From: Candidatus Altimarinota bacterium
GTDB taxonomy: Bacteria > Patescibacteriota > Gracilibacteria > BD1-5 > UBA6164
Direction: 5' to 3'
DNA: 34,501 bases
NCBI GenBank assembly: GCA_027019405.1
Contig: JALUWO010000348.1
Span: 1-34,501 of the forward strand
Shown: positions 11,063-19,456 of the stretch, in pieces
Numbering within the stretch: the stretch's first letter is position 1
Layout: every line of letters starts with the position of its first letter
Made by a program: the position numbers and the translations under genes
The notes under the pieces: generated by a model
What the model saw: only the letters and a program-made list of their open reading frames with translations
Told to the model about the DNA's origin: nothing
The model's database searches: none

Positions 11063-12187
11063 ATGTTTAAAACTAATAATTATTCAAAAATAATAGCAGT
11101 AAATGCTTCTTTGTTAAGTATTTTAGCATTATTGTATTTACTTTATATAGGAAGTTGATTGATATTGCCTTTTGTTATTTCTTTGCTTTTAAGTTTTTGA
11201 ATAATTTCTGTTGCAAATTTTTTTAAAAAATTATGAGTAAATACTTTTTTGTCTTATTTATCTAGTTTTGTTAGTTTCTTTGTTTTTTTCTTTGTTGTTT
11301 GATGGATTATAAATACAAATATAAATGAAATAACTAAACCTGAGAATATTAATTTTTATCAAAATAGAATTGAGTCTATAACAACTCCTATTTTAGATTA
11401 TTTAACTAAATTTAATGTAAATGAAGATGCTATAAGACAAAAAATCATAAAGAGTATAGATTTTTCTTCATTATTTTGAAATATTACTTGAGCAATTGCT
11501 ACAATATTATCAAGTGCAGGATTAATTTTTGTTTATGTATTATTTATACTTTTAGAACATAGATTTTTTAAGGAAAAATTAGAAAAAATGTCTTCAAATC
11601 CTTTAAAAAAAGCAAGAATAAATTCTGTATTATCAAAAATAAAAAATGATATAAGGACATATTTTTTTATAAAAACAATTACTTCTGTAACAACATGAGT
11701 TTTAAGTTACTTAGTTTTAGTTGCTTTTAGAGTTGATTTTGCCTTATTTTGGTGATTTTCTATTTTTATTTTAAATTTTATACCTACAATTTGATCAATA
11801 ATTGCTGTTATTATAGTATCTATATTTGCTATAATTCAGTTTTGATTTAATTTATTACTTTTATTTTTAGTTTGAATTTTAATTTGAATTCAATTTTTGA
11901 TTTGAAATGTAATTGAACCTAAATTAATGTGATCAAAATTAAATTTAAGTCCACTTGTCATATTATTATCATTATGACTTTGGGGAAGTATATGGGGAAT
12001 AATATGAATGCTATTATCTGTTCCTATTATGGTAATAATAAATATAATTTTATCTAAGTTTGATTCTACAAAACCAATTGCTATATTGTTATCTGAAAAA
12101 TGAAATATTGATTTAGAAGATGATGTAACAATTGAAAAAACAAGAGAAAAATTATATAAATTAGTAAAAGAAGTCTTAAAAAAATAA
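11063..12187 (+). CDS. AI-2E family (PerM/YdiK/TqsA-like) membrane permease
   Basis: 374 residues with about seven to eight membrane helices. The first pair is IIAVNASLLSILALLYLLYI plus FVISLLLSFGIISVANF. A soluble stretch (about 85-150) follows, then the conserved C-terminal block with NFIPTIGSIIAVI, GNVIEPKLMGSKLNLSPLVILLSL and WGIIGMLLSVPIM, which is diagnostic for PF01594. Some members export AI-2 quorum signal; others are Na+/H+ antiporters or unknown, so no substrate is claimed. An in-frame ATG at 10970 would add 31 residues, but the extension (YYINILVILHSQIYF) does not resemble the family, so 11063 is preferred. It is divergent from the ArsR-RND operon and followed by its own terminator. 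Confidence 0.85.
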
Positions 12188-12214
12188 AAGTTTGATTTAT
12201 TATTAAAAATAAGT

Positions 12215-12252
12215 AAAAATAAATAGTACTAGTCTAGTACTATTTATTTTTA
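12215..12252 (+). terminator. Terminator after the AI-2E permease gene
   Basis: AAATAAATAGTACTAG and its exact complement CTAGTACTATTTATTT are separated by one base, followed by T residues. In RNA the innermost pairs would open to form the loop. Confidence 0.75.
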
Positions 12253-12263
12253 AATTAATTTTT

Positions 12264-12488
12264 ATGTCAAAAATGCAAATTGAAATTGATGATAAGTACA
12301 AAGAAGCTTTAGATTTATTAAAACAAGTTATTCCTTCATCAGATGGTTCAGCTATAACAGATGATTGAGCTATGGTTGAAGCTTTAATTGATAGCTTTAT
12401 GGCTTTTTTACAAGAACAAGCCTGAGAACATAATCATGAAGAAGAATGAAGAAGTTGTGGAACAGGATGATGTGGATGTAGTCATTAA
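12264..12488 (+). CDS. Small protein with Cys/His-rich C-terminal tail, possible metal binder
   Basis: 74 residues; I do not recognise the family. The N-terminal part (MQIEIDDKYKEALDLLKQVI, then MVEALIDSFMAFLQEQ) suggests a beta-strand and two helices, loosely like a ribbon-helix-helix fold. The tail holds His56, His58, an acidic run, Cys65, Cys70, Cys72 and a terminal His74 (HNHEEEG, then SCGTGGCGCSH). A cluster of three Cys and three His in 19 residues points to a bound metal or Fe-S cluster. It is a monocistronic unit between two strong terminators. An alternative is a redox or export-signal tail. No function is claimed. Confidence 0.7.
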
Positions 12489-12518
12489 GAAAAAAGTACT
12501 TTTAAGTACTTTTTTTGT
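12489..12518 (+). terminator. Terminator after the Cys/His-tailed small gene
   Basis: AAAAAAGTACTT, loop TTA, AGTACTTTTTTT directly after the TAA at 12486. Confidence 0.8.
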
Positions 12519-12574
12519 TTTATATGATTATTTATGTTAAAATATATAAAATATATTTAATAATATAAAAAATT

Positions 12575-12817
12575 ATGAATGAAAGTATTTTAAAATATAT
12601 GAAATATTTTTTTGATATATCAAAAGTAGAAGAAAAAAAGCTTTTAGAAAAATTATCTAATATAGGATTATATGACAAACAAAAAATTTTGTTACTTATG
12701 TATAATAAGTTTAAAAATATTAGAAAAGCAAAGAATAAATTTAATTTTGATTCAAAAATTATTTTAAATAAAGCTTTTGAAAAAATTGATAATTTAACTA
12801 ATAGTTTAAAAATTTAA
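12575..12817 (+). CDS. Hypothetical small helical protein
   Basis: 80 residues, Lys/Asn-rich and probably all helical (KVEEKKLLEKLSNIGLYDKQKILLLMYNKFKNIRKAKNK is one charged amphipathic stretch, split here only by function-neutral residues). There is no signal peptide or membrane helix. The next gene starts 9 bp downstream, so they form a two-gene unit. It contains no TGA codon, so it is intact under either code. Confidence 0.6.
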   Translation: MNESILKYMKYFFDISKVEEKKLLEKLSNIGLYDKQKILLLMYNKFKNIRKAKNKFNFDSKIILNKAFEKIDNLTNSLKI

Positions 12818-12826
12818 TAAAAAATT

Positions 12827-13351
12827 ATGTGAGAAAATATTCAAGAATATGTTTCAGTTGATATTATAGATAATGATGCTGATAAAATTAAATTAGATGA
12901 AAAAAAATTTGTTTCTGATGCAGAAAAAATTGCAAGACAAATAAAATCTTGGGATAGACATGAATTTCAAAAAGAAGTAAAAGATACAGTATCAGATTTA
13001 AATAATGATATAAATAAAAAAATTGAATGATTAGATAAAAATGATTTATGAAAAAATGAAGAAAAAATAGATAATATTATAAAAGAATTAGTACTTGATT
13101 TAAATAAATCTATAAATCAATATATAAAAAGTTTAGATGTAACAGATCTTTGAGTTGAATTAGATGGGATTGAAGAGAAATGAAATAAAAATTTATCTGA
13201 TTTTGTAAATGCTATAAAATATTATAGTCATAAGCATAAAAAAGAAACTGTAAAAACAAAATCTGAACAAGAACTAGATGAATTATTAAAGCAAAGAAAA
13301 TGAATTAAAAAAGATTGAATTTTAAGGTATGCATTTAATAACTTATTTTAG
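12827..13351 (+). CDS. Hypothetical cytoplasmic coiled-coil protein
   Basis: 174 residues, not recognised. It is highly charged and Asp/Lys/Asn-rich, with predicted long helices: KFVSDAEKIARQIKSWDRHE, then VKDTVSDLNNDINKKIEGL, with heptad-like Leu/Ile spacing to about residue 110, and a basic C-terminus (HKHKKETVKTK, then LKQRKGIKKDGILRYAF). There is no signal peptide or membrane segment. Several in-frame TGA codons encode Gly. It follows the 80-residue protein by 9 bp and probably shares its mRNA. A structural or nucleic-acid-associated role is possible but not shown. Confidence 0.6.
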
Positions 13352-13353
13352 TA

Positions 13354-13381
13354 TTGATTTTTTATATGTTTTTCTTAATAT
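13354..13381 (+). promoter_or_regulatory. Candidate promoter of the Shine-Dalgarno micro-ORF locus
   Basis: TTGATT (13354-13359), a 16-bp spacer and TAATAT (13376-13381), starting right after the stop codon of the preceding gene. A transcript from here would run through the four micro-ORFs to the terminator at 13661, about 270 nt. Confidence 0.4.
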
Positions 13382-13402
13382 AAATTAAGGAGGAAAACAT
13401 AT

Positions 13403-13486
13403 ATGGTGAAGGTGGTATTTGAAAAAATTAAAAACAAAAATAAAAAAGGAGAATATTATGAAGAATACAGATACTATTTAGTTTAA
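13403..13486 (+). CDS. Micro-ORF 1 with strong Shine-Dalgarno
   Basis: 27 codons ending in TAA, starting MVKVVFEKIKNKNKKGEYY. It is preceded by AAGGAGGA (13387-13394), a near-complete anti-16S match, 8 nt before the ATG. Almost no other gene in the window has such a site. The peptide is basic and Tyr-rich and resembles nothing I know. Coding status is uncertain; the ribosome-binding site is what stands out. Confidence 0.35.
   Translation: MVKVVFEKIKNKNKKGEYYEEYRYYLV
13458..13481 (+). CDS. Micro-ORF 2 with Shine-Dalgarno, nested in micro-ORF 1
   Basis: Seven codons (MKNTDTI, TAG) preceded by AAGGAGA (13446-13452), 12 nt from the first base of the motif to the ATG, the same spacing as units 3 and 4. 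It overlaps micro-ORF 1 in another frame. More plausible as a ribosome-binding signal than as a functional peptide. Confidence 0.2.
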   Translation: MKNTDTI

Positions 13487-13498
13487 AAGGAGGATACT

Positions 13499-13534
13499 AT
13501 GAAAGTAGTTTGTAATGAATGGCCTGATATCTAG
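13499..13534 (+). CDS. Micro-ORF 3 with strong Shine-Dalgarno
   Basis: Eleven codons (MKVVCNEWPDI, TAG) preceded by AAGGAGGATACT and the ATG. The motif (13487-13494) begins just after the stop of micro-ORF 1. The unit AAGGAGGATA(C/T)(T/C)ATG recurs at micro-ORF 4. Confidence 0.3.
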   Translation: MKVVCNEWPDI

Positions 13535-13565
13535 GTTTAATATAAAAATAAGTAAGGAGGATATC

Positions 13566-13598
13566 ATGTTTTTAGTTACAAAAGGTGGTGATATTTAA
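13566..13598 (+). CDS. Micro-ORF 4 with strong Shine-Dalgarno
   Basis: Ten codons (MFLVTKGGDI, TAA) preceded by AAGGAGGA (13554-13561). An in-frame ATG at 13515 would give a 27-codon version, but it has no Shine-Dalgarno. The segment AAAGGTGGTGATATTTAAA resembles GAAGGTGGTATTTGAAA in micro-ORF 1, so the units may be diverged copies. Confidence 0.3.
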   Translation: MFLVTKGGDI

Positions 13599-13634
13599 AA
13601 AATATTATACAAAGTAAACAAAAAGTATAATACT

Positions 13635-13661
13635 AAATAGGGGGCTAGCCCCTATTTTTTT
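13635..13661 (+). terminator. GC-rich intrinsic terminator of the micro-ORF locus
   Basis: AATAGGGG, loop GCTAG, CCCCTATT, then T residues. Four consecutive G-C pairs make this the most GC-rich terminator stem in the window; the others are nearly all A-T. It supports a discrete transcript ending before pnp. Confidence 0.85.
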
Positions 13662-13697
13662 CTTGCTTAAAAAATAAAATAAAATATACTTATTTTT

Positions 13698-13792
13698 AGT
13701 ATTTTAAAGCTTATAAATAAATGATGAAATTATTTAGTAATTAAAAAAAATTACTTACTGGATTATTTCATTATTTTAAAGCTTATTTATAC
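13698..13792 (+). ncRNA. Long imperfect hairpin in the pnp leader
   Basis: AAGCTTATAAATAAATGATGAAATTATTTAGTAATT on the 5' side (described in parts: AAGCTTATAAATAAATGATG, then AAATTATTTAGTAATT) pairs imperfectly with AATTACTTACTGGATTATTT and CATTATTTTAAAGCTT on the 3' side, around an A-rich loop. It lies 28 nt before the pnp ATG. In Escherichia coli the pnp leader hairpin is cut by RNase III and then used by PNPase for autoregulation; an analogous role here is inference. Confidence 0.45.
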
Positions 13793-13819
13793 TATTTTAT
13801 ATTATTTAATTTTATAATC

Positions 13820-16123
13820 ATGATTGGATTATCTGATAAAAATGCTCCAGATTTAAAGCCTTTGAAAAAGACTTATGAAATTGCTGGGAAAAAACTTAAT
13901 TTTGAAACTGGAAAATTAGCTCTTTTAATAAATTGAGCAGTTGTAATTAGTGATGAAGATAATGTTTTATTGACAACAGCTTGAATAAAAGAAAAAGGTT
14001 TAAATGAAAAAGCAGATTTTTTTCCTTTGGTTGTAGATTTTCAAGAAAAATATTATGCAACTTGAAGTATTTGAGGGAATAGATTTAATAAAAGAGAAGC
14101 TAGACCAAGTGAAGAAGCTACTCTTACTTCTAGACTTATAGATAGACCTATTAGACCAATGTTTCCAAAAGGGATTATTAATGATACTCAAATAATAGCT
14201 ACAGTTTTATCTAGTGATGCTGAAACTGATTTAGGTTTTTGGGGGATAATTGGTGCTAGTTTAGCTTTACAAATGGCTTGAGCTCCTTTTGAATGACCAG
14301 TTGCTGGTTGTAAAATTGCTTTGCAAGAAGATTGAAACTATATTTTTAATCCTACAAAATCTCAGGAAGAAGAAGCTAAACTTGTGCTTTTGACTGCTTG
14401 AACAATTGATGCTTTGACTATGGTAGAGGCAGGAGCTAAAGAAGTTAGTGATGAAGAAATGGTTAAGGCTTTAGAATATTCTCATAATATTATTAAAGAA
14501 ATTTGTAATGCTCAAAATGATTATATTGCTATCTTTGAAGAACAATTTTGAATCAAAAAAATAACTCCTACTTTTAATCTTCCAGATGAAAGTCTTTATG
14601 CACTTGTTAAAGAATTTCTAACTGAAGAGAAAATGGAAGTTTTATACAATAAATGAAAACATGAATTTCAAGATGAACTTGATAAACTTGATGAACAAAC
14701 TAGAGAATTTTTAGAATCTAAGTGATGTATAGTTTGAGAAGTAACTTGAAATATTTGAGAATCTTGCCAAGTTTGAGATGATAAATCTATTGAAGAATCT
14801 GATGTAGGAGCCTTAGTTTACAAAAGAGTAAAAGAAGTGATGAGAAAAAATGTTTTAGAAAAAGAAAAAAGACTTGATGGAAGAAAACTTGATGAAGTAA
14901 GAAAAGTAAAATCTGAAACTTGATTATTACCTAGAACTCATGGTTCAGCTCTTTTTCAAAGATGAATGACTCAAGCTTTAAGTATTGCTACTTTATGAGG
15001 TCCAGATGATGAAATGCTTATTGATTGAATGATGGAAGAATCAACAAAAAGATATATTCACCATTATAATTTTCCACCTTTTTCAGTATGAGAAGTAAGA
15101 ATGCTTAGATGAGTTTGAAGAAGGGAAATAGGTCATGGAGCATTAGCTGAAAGAGCTTTAGTTCCAGTATTGCCTAGTGAAGAAGATTTTCCATATATGG
15201 TAAGAGTTGTAAGTGAAATTACTACTTGTAATGGTAGTAGTTCAATGGCTTCAGTTTGTGGTTCAACTCTTAGTTTAATGAATGCATGAGTTCCTATAAA
15301 AGCTCCAGTTTGAGGTGTTGCAATGGGTATGATTTATGATGAAGAAACTTGAAATTACAAAATTTTAAGTGATATTCAAGCTCAAGAAGATTTTCTTTGA
15401 GATATGGATTTTAAAGTAACAAGAACTAAAAAATGAATTACAGCAATGCAACTTGATGTAAAAATTAAAGGGCTTTCAATGAATGTATTTAGAGAAGCTT
15501 TTGCTCAAAGTGAAGGTGCTGTAAGTTATATTTTAGAAGAAATGCTAAAAGCTCAACCAAAAGTAGCTGAATCTTTAAGTCCTTATGCTCCACTAATTCT
15601 AACTATGCAAGTTCCTGTTGATAAAATCTCAGCAGTTATCTGAAAAGGTTGAGAAAATGTTCAAAGACTAGAAAAAGATTATGAATTAAAAATTTCAATA
15701 GCAGAAGATTGATTAACTACAATAACAGCTAAAACTCAAGAAAATTGAGAAAAAGTTATAGATGAAATTAAACAAATTTTATGGGTTCCAGAAGTATGAT
15801 ATAAAGATAAATGAAAAGTAGTAAAAATAATTGAAGGAACTTGAGCAATAGTAGAATTTAAATGAAAATCATGAATGATTCACATATCAAAACTTTCTCC
15901 ACTTAGAGCTGAAAAAATAGAAGATTTTGTAAAAGAAGGTGATTTTGTAGATTTTGAAATTATTCAAGTTGATTTAGCTAAATGAAGAATTTGATTACAA
16001 AGAATTCCAACAAGTGATGAAGTTAAGAAATTTGAAGAGTTAAAGAAAAAAAGAGATGAGGAATATGCTAAGATGAAAGCTGAAAGAGAGGCCAAAAATG
16101 GGGAGAAAAAAGAGGAGAAATAA
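13820..16123 (+). CDS. pnp: Polyribonucleotide nucleotidyltransferase (PNPase)
   Basis: 767 residues, somewhat longer than the usual 700-715. PNPase degrades RNA 3' to 5' with phosphate, giving nucleoside diphosphates, and can add tails. First RNase PH core: FETGKLA, then [20 protein letters not shown] and RPMFPKG. A helical linker follows to about residue 350. The second, catalytic RNase PH core has [17 protein letters not shown], then [14 protein letters not shown] and the metal-ligand region DFLGDMDFKV. The KH domain (VIGKGGENVQ, about residue 607) and S1 domain (about 660-735) are followed by a charged Lys/Glu tail. Two KH-loop glycines are TGA codons, direct support for table 25. A long leader hairpin precedes the start, and the upstream neighbour is not rpsO, the usual partner. 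Confidence 0.97.
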
Positions 16124-16138
16124 TTTTGAATAAAATAT

Positions 16139-16234
16139 GTAGGGGTGAACCTATGTGTTCACCCTGATATTTGTAATAATTATGGATTTATATAAATTCA
16201 TGAATTCAGGGCAGACACATAGGTCTGCCCCTAC
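16139..16234. repeat. REP-like hairpin pair (BIME) downstream of pnp
   Basis: Two facing hairpins. Unit 1 (16139-16167): GTAGGGGTGAAC, CTATGT, GTTCACCCTGA. Unit 2 (16206-16234): TCAGGGCAGAC, ACATAG, GTCTGCCCCTAC. Stems differ (GTGAAC against CAGAC-type) but keep base pairing. The pair is the exact reverse complement, unit by unit, of the pair inside the transposase gene at 17137-17267. It probably also terminates pnp transcription. Confidence 0.9.
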
Positions 16235-16264
16235 ATTTTGTTTAGTTTTTAAAAAATATAAAAA

Positions 16265-16840
16265 ATGGATTATAAGTTATTTATATGAATAATTTCAATT
16301 ATTTTAACAATATATGCCTATTATTCATATATAATTTCAATATTTAAGAATAAAACAAAACCTCATGTATTTTCTTGGTTAATTTGGAGTATTTCAACAT
16401 TAGTAGTTTTTTTATGACAATTAATATGATGAGGTTGATATTGAACTTTTTGAAGTTGAGCTATTGCTTTTTTTGTTATTTTTATATTTTTTATATCTTT
16501 AAAAAAATGAGAAAAAAATTTTTCTAAAATGGATATATTTTCATTACTTTGTGCTTTTGTAGCATTATTATTATGGTATATTACAAATAATCCATTATAT
16601 TCAGTTATCTTACTAGTATCTGTAGATATTTTTTGATTTATTCCAACTTTTTTAAAAACTTATAAAAAGCCTTTTTCAGAAGATATACAAATATATTTAA
16701 TAACTGGAGTAATTTATCTTTTATCTTTTATTTCATTAAAAAATTATTCTTTATTAACTATATTTTGACCAGTTGTTATTTGATGAGTAAATTTCATTTT
16801 TGTATTTTTTACATTGTTTTTACAAAAAATTAAAAAATAA
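16265..16840 (+). CDS. Conserved-type CPR multi-pass membrane protein, function unknown
   Basis: 191 residues with about six to seven hydrophobic helices. The segment KPHVFSWLIWSISTLVVFLG near residue 32 is a pattern I associate with uncharacterised membrane proteins of Patescibacteria, loosely similar to PQ-loop/SWEET-type carriers; this is memory, not a search. Several Gly are TGA. The transposase gene starts 2 bp after its stop, so the two may be translationally coupled by position only. Confidence 0.7.
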
Positions 16841-16842
16841 TT

Positions 16843-17517
16843 ATGTACCACCTCAACCCAAATCAAACCCCAAGAAAAAATTTAAGATTAAAAAATTATG
16901 ATTATTCAAAGGCTGGTCTATATTTTATCACAATTTCAGTACAAAATAAATTATGTCTATTTTGAAAAATAGAAAATAATAAAATGGAAATTTTTGAATC
17001 TGGAAAAATAATAGAACAATTGTGGCTAGAACTGGAGAATAAATTTGAAAATGTGAAATTACATAATTTTGTGGTTATGCCAAATCATTTTCATGGGATT
17101 TTGGAAATTGTGAAACAAAATATTTTAAATAATCCTGTAGGGGCAGACCTATGTGTCTGCCCTGATAATGGCAATGTCTGTTCTAATGATGAAAATGTCT
17201 GCCCTGATGATGGCAAGAATAATGATTTATTACAACATTCAGGGTGAACACATAGGTTCACCCCTACAAATGGTGAATTTATTTATGATAAAAATTCATT
17301 TTCATCAATTATTCAATGGTTTAAAACAATGATAACCAATGCCTATATAAAATTAGTTCACCAAAACAAAGCCAATAATTTTAATAAAAAATTATGGCAA
17401 AGAAATTTTTATGAACATATTATTAGAGATGAAAATGAATATTTCAAAATTTCAAAATATATTGATGAAAATGTGGAAAAATGGGAAGAAGATAAATTTT
17501 ATTATACTGAAATTTAA
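16843..17517 (+). CDS. REP-associated tyrosine transposase (RAYT, IS200/Y1 family) with internal REP pair
   Basis: 224 residues. These HUH endonucleases nick single-stranded REP hairpins with one catalytic Tyr. The HUH motif is PNHFHGILEI (His82, His84). The candidate catalytic Tyr is in TNAYIKL (about residue 168), and the C-terminal NFYEHIIRDENEYFKISKYI is typical of the family. Residues about 99-142 are encoded by two REP-like hairpins and degenerate repeats between them (VGADLCVCPDNGN, then SGGTHRFTPTNG), so the repeats are inserted in frame between HUH and Tyr regions. Of ten Gly codons only two are TGA, against near-universal TGA in some surface genes here, which hints at a different origin. 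The gene looks intact. It probably mobilised or maintained the outside pair at 16139-16234. Confidence 0.9.
17137..17267. repeat. REP-like hairpin pair inside the transposase gene
   Basis: Unit A (17137-17165): GTAGGGGCAGAC, CTATGT, GTCTGCCCTGA. Unit B (17239-17267): TCAGGGTGAAC, ACATAG, GTTCACCCCTAC. Between them are partial copies of the 3' half-unit (ATGTCTGTTCTAATGATG and ATGTCTGCCCTGATGATG). All are read in frame as protein. Confidence 0.92.
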
Positions 17518-17548
17518 ACAAAAAATCTAGATTTCTAGATTTTTTTTA
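17518..17548 (+). terminator. Terminator after the transposase gene
   Basis: AAAAAATCTAGA, TT, TCTAGATTTTTTTT immediately after the TAA at 17515. Confidence 0.75.
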
Positions 17549-17592
17549 GTTTTTATGATATACTATATTAAATATAATTTAAACATAAATTT

Positions 17593-18162
17593 ATGTTAGA
17601 AAAAGAAATAAAAATTTTAGAAGTTGATGTGCCTAAATTACAAAAAAGATTGGAAGAGTTGTGAGCTAAAAAAACTTTTGAAGGTTATATTCATGATGTT
17701 TACTATGATTTTCCAGATGAAGATAAAAATAAAATGGAAGCAAATAAAAGGCTTTTTAGAGTAAGAAAAAAATGAGATATTCATATGTATACTATAAAAA
17801 GAAAAAGAAATAAAACTTTTGAAGGTGGAGAAAAAGGTGTTAAAATAGCTGATGAATGAGAAAGAAATATAACTGATGTAGAAAGTTTTACAAAAGTTTT
17901 AGAAAAATATGGTATGAAAGCTACAAGAGAAAAAAAGAAATATAGAATTAGTTATGCTTTAGATTGAATTGAATTTGATATAGATGATTATTTTTATGAA
18001 AATGATAGAAATTTAATTCCACCTTTATTGGAAATAGAAGCTTCTTCAAAACAAGAAATTTTAGATTGGATAGATAAATTATGACTTAAAAATCATAAGC
18101 AAGTAGATTGGTGAAGTAAAAAATTATTTAAAAATTATTGAGTAGAATATAGTTGGTTATAA
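17593..18162 (+). CDS. CYTH-domain phosphohydrolase/cyclase (CyaB/ThTPase-like)
   Basis: 189 residues. The N-terminal ExExK signature is Glu3, Glu5, Lys7 in MLEKEIKILEV. It is followed by HDVYYDFPDEDKN, the basic strand LFRVRKKGDIHMYTIKRKR and DGIEFDIDDYFY with acidic metal ligands, then PPLLEIEASSKQEIL. Together these describe the CYTH tunnel fold, which binds triphosphate and two metal ions. Members include thiamine-triphosphatase, inorganic triphosphatase and class IV adenylate cyclase; sequence alone does not decide between them, although a hydrolase is commonest. It stands alone between two terminators. Confidence 0.85.
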
Positions 18163-18192
18163 AAAAATCATCAAATTTGATGATTTTTTTTA
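18160..18192. terminator. Bidirectional terminator between the CYTH and PilC-like genes
   Basis: AAAAAAATCATCAAATTTGATGATTTTTTTT: perfect A/T-flanked palindrome between convergent genes. Confidence 0.8.
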
Positions 18193-18197
18193 TTTTT

Positions 18198-19334
18198 TTA
18201 TATTACATTTACCATATTAAAGAAAGGTAACATTATAGCCATTATTAAAATTCATACAATTATTCATACTCAGATAATTACTATTGGTTCAATTGCTGTA
18301 GATAAATTTTTTATTATATTATCTATTTCTTTTTTATATTTGTTTGCAATTTTTTGTAGTAGTTTTGGTAGATTTCAAGTTTGTTCTCAAATTTTTATAA
18401 CACTTGATAATTCTATAGGAAAGTATTTATTTTCTTTTCAAGATTGAATTTCATTTATTCACATCATTGTACTTAATTCTTTTCATGTAGAGATTCAAGA
18501 TATAATTTTATTTATTTCTTTTTGATAATAATCATTTTCAAGTGTTTGGCTGCTTATTTCAAGAGCTTGATTAATTATAACTCATCTATCAAGTAATATT
18601 CATAAATTTCAAGCAAATAAAGCTAAGATTTTTTTTCTTATTAATATTCAAAAAATAGGAATATTTACCATAAATTTATCCCAATATATTTTAGTTTTTT
18701 TATTTGTTTTAAATAATATTAATAAAACTACAAAGATAAATATTACTAGTAAAATATATCAAATATTATTTTGTAAAAATTTTGATGTATCTATTACATG
18801 TTGAGTTAAAGAAGGAAGGTTTACTTTTGAATCTTTATACATTTTTTGTACTTTTGGTATTACATATACCATAAATACAACTATCATACTTATTGATAAT
18901 ATTACTATTACAATAGGGTATATTAATGCTCAGATTATTTTTCACTTTAATTCTTTTGTTTTTTCTTCTTTTTCTTTTATAAGATCAATTGATTCTCATA
19001 ATTTTCATGTAACTTCTCACATTTTTATTATTGATATATCAAATTGATTAAAGATTTTAGGAAATAATTTTACTATTTCTTCTATAGATAATCATTTATT
19101 TATATTTTTTAGAAAAATTTCTATGATTTTTTTTATTTTTTTATCTTTTGTTTGATAATTCATTATTTTTAATGAATTTATTATTGGAATTCAAGAATTT
19201 AATAAATTTGAAAGTTGCTCAAGGAAAATAATTTTTTCTTTTGAGCTTATTTTTATATTTGTTCAAGAATTTATAGATTTTATTTTTTCTTTTATCTTAG
19301 ACAAAAAATCAGATATTTTATTTTTATCTATCAT
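18198..19334 (-). CDS. pilC: Type IV pilus / type II secretion inner-membrane platform protein (PilC/GspF)
   Basis: 378 residues, near the usual 400. There are two T2SSF repeats. Repeat 1 starts at EKIIFLEQLSNLLNSGIPII (about residue 32), with IIKMGEVTGKLGESI and the helix KIIGALIYPIVIVILSISMI. Repeat 2 starts near AGNLGILLDRGVIINQALEI, with SSVIKIGEQTGNLPKLL and a final helix pair IEPIVIIGVGMIVGMILIMA. PilC links the assembly ATPase to pilin extraction from the membrane. No pilin, PilB, PilT or PilM gene lies in the window, so the rest of the apparatus must be elsewhere. TGA codes the Gly of the GEVTG/GEQTG motifs. Confidence 0.92.
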
Positions 19335-19456
19335 TTTTATAAATATTTTTTCTTGTTGTAAATTTTACTATTATTATTTTATCATTTTTCTTGAAAATTT
19401 TCAAAAAAAACATACAATTAATACAACTTTTATTTAAGAGAATTAATAAAATTATT

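Noticed and set aside
13515-13598. 27-codon version of micro-ORF 4 starting at 13515
   Set aside because: It has no Shine-Dalgarno, while the internal ATG at 13566 has a perfect one; cannot be excluded.
16139-17267. CRISPR-like array
   Set aside because: Repeats are palindromic, few, in facing pairs and unevenly spaced, with no spacers or cas genes; they are REP/BIME elements.
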